Shown piece after piece: positions 59,331 through 64,000 of a stretch of 64,000 nt of DNA. The position numbers were made by a program, and so were the translations under genes. The notes beneath the pieces are model-generated. The model saw only the letters and a list, made by a program, of their open reading frames with translations. It ran no database searches and was not told the origin of the DNA. Positions within the stretch are counted from its first letter, which is position 1. The number at the start of each line of letters is the position of its first letter. The stretch covers positions 96,968,001-97,032,000 of the forward strand of contig JBITNC010000001.1 of the NCBI GenBank assembly GCA_050084985.1, in the 5' to 3' direction. This DNA comes from Nageia nagi (lineage: Eukaryota > Pinophyta).

Positions 59331-60900
59331 CTATCATTGACACACATCACATTCAGCTACAAACTATTTGATATCTTATTTCATGCCAACCCAATAAAAT
59401 GATCTAGCCACGTGCTTGTAGGTCTTCAAGAAACTAGAGTGTCCTATAGCTGGTGTAGAATGCAATTCATGTAGTATCGCTTCTCGACATTGTGACTATG
59501 ATGGTAACATTATCCTACCCTTGAATCTTAAAATTTCATTACTCCATGTATGGTGGGGTTTCAATGTAGGGTCAACTTTGAGTTGTTGATTAATTCTTGG
59601 ATAGAACTATCAGCAAGCCACTCCTATTTAACCATATCCATCCATTGTGGAACCGATGAAGAAAAAGCTTACAAGGTAGGTTGGTCTTCAATTTTTTGTG
59701 ATAAAGCATCAACAACCACATTTTCTTTACCCTTGTGATACATTATGTCATAATCATACCCCAAAAGTTTTGTGACCCATTTATGTTGCTCAAGAGTTGA
59801 GATTCGTTGTTCCAAGAAGTACTTCAAGCTATGATGGTCTGTAAGGATGAGGAAGTGTTGACCAATGAGGTACAGTCACCATCATTGCACCACATGAATG
59901 ATAGCCATCATTTCTTTTTCATATGTTGACCTTCCCAAATTTTTTCTTGATAGTGCCTTACTGGTAAAAGCTAGAGGTCTTCCTTCCTGCATCAAAATTG
60001 CACCAATTCCCACACCACAAGCATCACTTTCAATGACAAATGTTTTTGAGAAGTCTAGCATGGCTAAGATAGGAGTAGAACACATTGCCCTTTTAACTTA
60101 TTAAAAGAATTCTCTTCTTAAGGTGACCAACTGAATGCATTCTTTTTCAATAGGGTTGTTAATAGTGCTACTATTTTACCATAGTCTTTTACAAACTTAC
60201 AGTAATACCCAATCAATCCAAGGAATCCTCGTAAACTTCTTAGAGACTTAGGGGCACTCCAATTTTGCATGTCTTGAATTTTATGGGGATCCACCTTGAC
60301 CCCTTCCTCTAAAATAATATGCCCCAAATACTCAACCTCAATCTTCCCAAAGGAACATTTTGACTCCTTAGCATACAACTGGTTGGCACACATAACTTGT
60401 AAAGTTTGGTCTATGTGTGCCACATGTTCTTCCCAAGTTTTGCTATAAACTAGAATGTCATCAAAGAAAACCAAAATGAATTTTCTAAGAAATGGATGGA
60501 AGATATGATTCATTAAACTTTGGAAGGTAGAGGGTGCATTTGTAAGACCAAACGGCATCACCAGAAATTCATAATGGCCATCATGAGTGTGAAAAGTAGT
60601 TTTTGGGATATCTTCCTCCTTGAGTCGAATCTAATGATACCCTGATCGCAAATCTAATTTTGAAAAATATTTGGCCCCATGTAACTCATCCAACAATTCA
60701 TCAATAACTAGGATAGGAAACTTATCCTTCACAGTGATTTTGTTAAGAGCTCGAAAGTCTACACACATCTGCCATGAACCATCTTTTTTATGAACCAAAA
60801 TCATAGGAGAAGAATAGGGACTTACACTGGGTCTTATGATTCCTACTTCCAATATTTCCTAGACCAACCTTTCAATTTCATTTTTCTGCAAGTAGGGATA
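59331..60900 (-). pseudogene. Chromovirus reverse transcriptase and RNase H
   Basis: RT segments in order: [50 protein letters not shown] (first catalytic Asp), a stop-containing gap, then MMPFGLTNAPSTFQSLMNHI and KFILVFFDDILVYSKTWEEH, whose active site is FFDD in place of the usual Y-x-DD. The thumb and connection follow (VEYLGHIILEEGVKVDPHKI, LRGFLGLIGYYCKFVKDYGK). RNase H is at 60085-59882: FVIESDACGVGIGAIL and FTSKALSRKNLGRSTYEKEM. The section from 59880 to 59331 is the RNase H tail and integrase zinc region, readable only in pieces. Confidence 0.88.
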
Positions 60901-61100
60901 TTGATATGGTCTAATGTTTGGTGGTAGACTACAAGGAATCAACTGGATGGCATGATCATGAGAACGATGAGGAGGCAACCTCGTAGGCTCTTCAAAGATA
61001 CCTTTATGCTGATCCACCAACTTTGTAATGCGTTAGACTCCCCCACTTCTGATTCCATGGATTGAATAAAAAATAATTGGGCCATCATTCCCTTCCCACT

Positions 61101-62612
61101 TCAATGAAGGATCTTTTCCATACGATGTGAACTCACAACAAGGGAAGGTCCTACTCGTAACCCTGTGAGAGTATACTCTTGTCCCCCAATTGTGAACTTC
61201 ATCCAAAGTTCTACAAAATCCCATAAGATTGGTCCCAAAGTTCTAAGCCATTGTGCCCCTAAGATAATGTCACATCCACCTAAGGGTAATGCATACATGT
61301 CACTCTTCAAGGTGTAGTGACCCATATTGAGCTTGACAGTACGACAAGTTCCCTTGCATGCTATCTTTCCTCCATTTCCAATCATTACCTCAAAGTTGTT
61401 GGTAGGATGTATGTAGCAATTGACATCTGGTGCTACTCGTGGATCAATGAAGTTATGTGTACTTCCAAAATCTAGCAACACAATGAGAGTTTTCTTTTTG
61501 AAGGATCCTTTGACCTTCATGGTTTGTGGAGAAGAAATTTTGGCAAGAGCATTAAGTGAAAATTTAGGAGTATCTTCATTGGTGTTACCAGTTTCAGTGG
61601 CCTCTTCCTCTATCTCAACCTCCTCATCATTAGATTGGTCACTGGGAGCATTTGCATTCAATAAGTACAATTTTTGTGTGGTGCATCGATTGCTTGGTCC
61701 AATCTTCTCATCACAATTATAGCAGAGTCCCTTCTTGCGATGCTCTTCCATTTCTTATGGGGTTAGCCTCTTAATTTGTAGTGGTTGATCCATTCTTGGA
61801 GCTTGAGGATGATGGGGTGGTTTCCCAAACTGTTGTCATCCTTGGCGATGCTGAGCATTGAACTTATCCTCGGCCAACTTTGCCAACCCTATTGCCTCCA
61901 TCATTATATTAGGTTTAAACATTTTGACTTCAATCTTAATTTCCTCCTTTAAGCCAATGATAAAACAACTTTTGAAAAAAGCTTCATCCAACCTTGTTGT
62001 ATGATTTGCAAGTTTCTCAAATTAGGTTTGATAGTCTCTTACTGTTGATGTCTATCATAACTTAGTGAGTGCTCCTATGAAGTCCTCAAAAGCAGTTGGT
62101 CCAAACCTAACTAGTAGTTGTTTTATGAATTCCCCCCAATCAGGATGGCCATTAGTTCTTTCAAACCATTGATACCATTGAAAAACCTCAAGATCCAAAT
62201 GAAATGAAGCAATGCTAACCTTTTGATCCTCAGGAATTTGGCTTAAGGAAAAGTATTACTTAGATCGATAGATCCAACTAGTTGGGTCCTCTCCATCGAA
62301 CCTAGGAAAATCAAGCTTAGTTGTTCTTGGAATAATAGATGCTTGTGGACCTACTTGTTAGTAGGTATTCCTATTTTGATTAGAACTTCCTGCTGATGAA
62401 GTTTGTGCCTATTGTGTTGATTGTGTCAATGTTTGAATTTGGATTATGTTCCTATCTAGGGCATTATACTTGAGATCCAATCCTGATAACTTTGCATTCA
62501 AATCATCAAACATGTCCTTGAAATTTACTCCTCCCAATGTAGATTTAATCTGTTGAATCTCTTAGTCTAAATCCTTCAAGGTTGGGTCTTGAGATCTTCT
62601 CCCTTTAGCCAT
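61101..62612 (-). pseudogene. Chromovirus gag and protease
   Basis: Gag starts at minus-strand ATG 62612 (MAKGRRSQDPTLKDLD) and has many stops. Readable blocks are LDFPRFDGEDPTSWIYRSK, FHLDLEVFQWYQWFER and KSCFIIGLKEEIKIEVKMFK. The zinc knuckle is LCYNCDEKIGPSNRC near 61720, where the usual His is Asn. From 61751 an open 216-codon frame runs through an acidic linker into the protease: TLIVLLDFGSTHNFIDPRV (active site D-F-G-S), then GNGGKIACKGTCRTV and GGCDIILGAQWLRTLGPILW. This frame is among the best preserved in the element. Confidence 0.88.
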
Positions 62613-63325
62613 ATTTTTTTTTTTGAAAATTGCTATTTCTGAAAAATTGCTATTTTTGGTAACTGGTATTTCTAGAAACTACTATTTCTGGAAAGGCAAA
62701 AAAGTGTATGGGTGCAGTATATCAAAATGATCAGTGCACCAAAACTCAACCCTGAAACACACCCTTTTTTTTGGATTTCTTTTTACTTTGCTATAAGATA
62801 CTATGATTCTGAACTCTGAAATCTAAACTCTGAGCTCTGAACTAATTTACTGTAGCACCTTATGCCTCCCAAGTTAATTTTTTTTTTTGGTTTTCTATGG
62901 AAAAATTGAACTAGGGTAAGGTGTGTTTACTCTGTAGGCCCACCTAAACACCCCTCCTATACAACTTTCATAATGAAAGAGGCTGCAGAGATGGCTTCTA
63001 TGGTGAGTAACTTCCCAAGGCTAATCGCTTATCGGTGCACTACAGTTTACAAATGACCGATAGATTCCTACCTAATTCCAATTTTTTTTTTCCTAGATGG
63101 TCTCTGATATACCTTTCAGTACGTGGAGTCCAATTTCATATATAGGTTCTATCTAAGGCCTGGGTATTGATGTAGAGTTTTATGCACCTCACTTCACATG
63201 CAGCTTTATGGGCAAATGTGCTTAGCTAAAAATGATAGATCCTTCATGATATTTTAAAACCCCCAGCACAGGGTTTCTAGCCTAGACTCTAAAAAAAATT
63301 CTATAGTAGAATGGCCCTGGAAAGA
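62613..63325 (-). other. Chromovirus leader
   Basis: Untranslated region between the PBS and gag, with poly-A/T tracts and short repeats of AATTGCTATTTCTG / AAACTACTATTTCTG near 62627-62690. No open frame. Confidence 0.7.
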
Positions 63326-63337
63326 GCTCTAATACCA
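63326..63337 (-). other. Chromovirus primer-binding site
   Basis: On the minus strand TGGTATTAGAGC, two bases inside the 5' LTR, one mismatch from the tRNA-iMet site TGGTATCAGAGC. Confidence 0.85.
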
Positions 63338-63339
63338 CT

Positions 63340-63726
63340 TGTTATGATTTTGCTAGATCTTAAATAAAATAATGCAAGAACAACAATAAGATTTCCAACT
63401 TTTTAATGAAATAAGAGCAGATCTACAAAACTCATCAATATTCAATAAATAATAGAACTTGAGTTTGCAAATGAAAACACTAAATCACAATAGCTTTACT
63501 GAAAAAGAACTAAATCATTGGCCGCTTCAAGGAGGCTTCCTCCTTACACTTCAAATCCAAAAATTTGAGCTGAATGATGACATTCTCAAGCTGTACAACA
63601 TCTTTATATGATACTAACCCTAACCCTAATCCACCCTACTAATAATTATGGTATTCACATTACAATCTGGTTACATCATAAGTATACTACTAATATAATT
63701 AAATGTTAGGATGTGGGATCCTAACA
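63340..63726 (-). repeat. Chromovirus 5' LTR (right)
   Basis: 387 bp, TGTTATGATT...CCTAACA, partner of 57806-58192 with about two dozen differences, mostly transitions. It carries the telomere-like word at 63615-63630. Confidence 0.92.
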
Positions 63727-64000
63727 CATCCACATCTTATTGTCCAAATTCATGCTTATTAATTTTATGCATACAATCTCCTAGTAATTAAAAGTTCTGA
63801 CATCGATTACATTATCCTATAATACATGTAATTGAATAAAATGATTGCTCATAAGGTGTTGGACAAAGCAAACTTGCTATAAACTCCTTGATTGATTCAA
63901 GTGGTATATGAATACTGCATTATTACCTCAAATCATTAGTTTGCAACTTCCCATGTATGTTTTGAAAAGCATCATAATAATATTGAAATTGCATATGAGT
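63727..64000 (-). pseudogene. Transposase-like gene relic, upstream part (continues beyond window)
   Basis: The minus-strand frame from 64000 reads LESIKEFIASLLCPTPYEQS, FYSITCIIG, stop, CNRCQNF, then MHKINKHEFGQ before the insertion point. It joins in sense and order to the relic at 57805 leftward, separated only by the chromovirus. The C-x-x-C word (CNRC) and the preceding cysteine suggest a small metal-binding region ahead of the catalytic part. The start of the gene lies beyond the window. Confidence 0.55.

Larger units (their letters stand above)
57806..63726 (-). mobile_element. Ty3/gypsy chromovirus, 5.9 kb, degenerate
   Basis: Both LTRs are 387 bp (TGTTA...TAACA) and flanked by CATCA on the left and CATCC on the right, a 4/5 target-duplication match. 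On the minus strand: PBS of the iMet type, gag with zinc knuckle, protease, RT, RNase H, integrase, chromodomain, purine tract. Domain order and the chromodomain identify a chromovirus, probably near Tekay/Del or Reina. Stops and frameshifts affect every domain. LTR divergence is about 6% by eye. It inserted into the transposase-like relic, whose reading continues on both sides. Confidence 0.92.

Noticed and set aside
61420-61722. 100-codon plus-strand frame
   Set aside because: Reverse complement of the chromovirus protease region.

Overview
The window looks like a gene-poor stretch of a large plant nuclear genome, probably a gymnosperm or conifer. This is inferred from strong AT richness, one host gene with a 5.7-kb intron, decayed PLS-class PPR sequence and nested, degenerate LTR retrotransposons. 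No rRNA, tRNA or CRISPR array was seen.

Layout. 1-4785: minus-strand fragments of PPR/E/DYW genes, with a faint plus-strand coding relic at 1.7-2.2 kb. 4786-5760: AT-rich low-complexity DNA, then a ~65-bp degenerate tandem array. 7.8-8.2 kb: isolated Ty3/gypsy reverse-transcriptase fragment. 9676-16541: six-exon minus-strand gene for an FtsJ/RrmJ-type rRNA 2'-O-methyltransferase. All splice sites and the K-D-K-E tetrad are visible, but two 1-base frameshifts occur in homopolymers. 17.5-18.5 kb: ~190-bp tandem array. 21243-29953: Ty1/copia element on the minus strand with both LTRs, PBS, PPT and a perfect TSD. 30.6-36.4 kb: short repeats and two decayed coding relics I do not recognise. 36940-38152: ~650-bp tandem array, into which a 17.7-kb Ty3/gypsy element of Tat/Ogre type (38153-55899) inserted with a perfect 5-bp TSD. 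55905-57805 and 63727-64000: a minus-strand, intron-containing transposase-like pseudogene, split by a 5.9-kb chromovirus (57806-63726).

The most interesting part is the Tat-type element. Besides gag, protease, G-patch, RT, two RNases H and integrase, it carries a sense-strand extra ORF made of two homologous domains, then an antisense gene with an apparent intron that encodes a plant-mobile-domain protein. The premature stops read in that antisense gene are TAG or TGA, as expected from C-to-T decay of CAG and CGA codons in methylated DNA.

The transposable elements are not functionally linked to the methyltransferase gene. All appear old, with roughly 5-6% LTR divergence by eye and many stops, so none seems able to move on its own proteins. 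Repeat periods, LTR ends and splice sites were read by eye; divergence figures are estimates.
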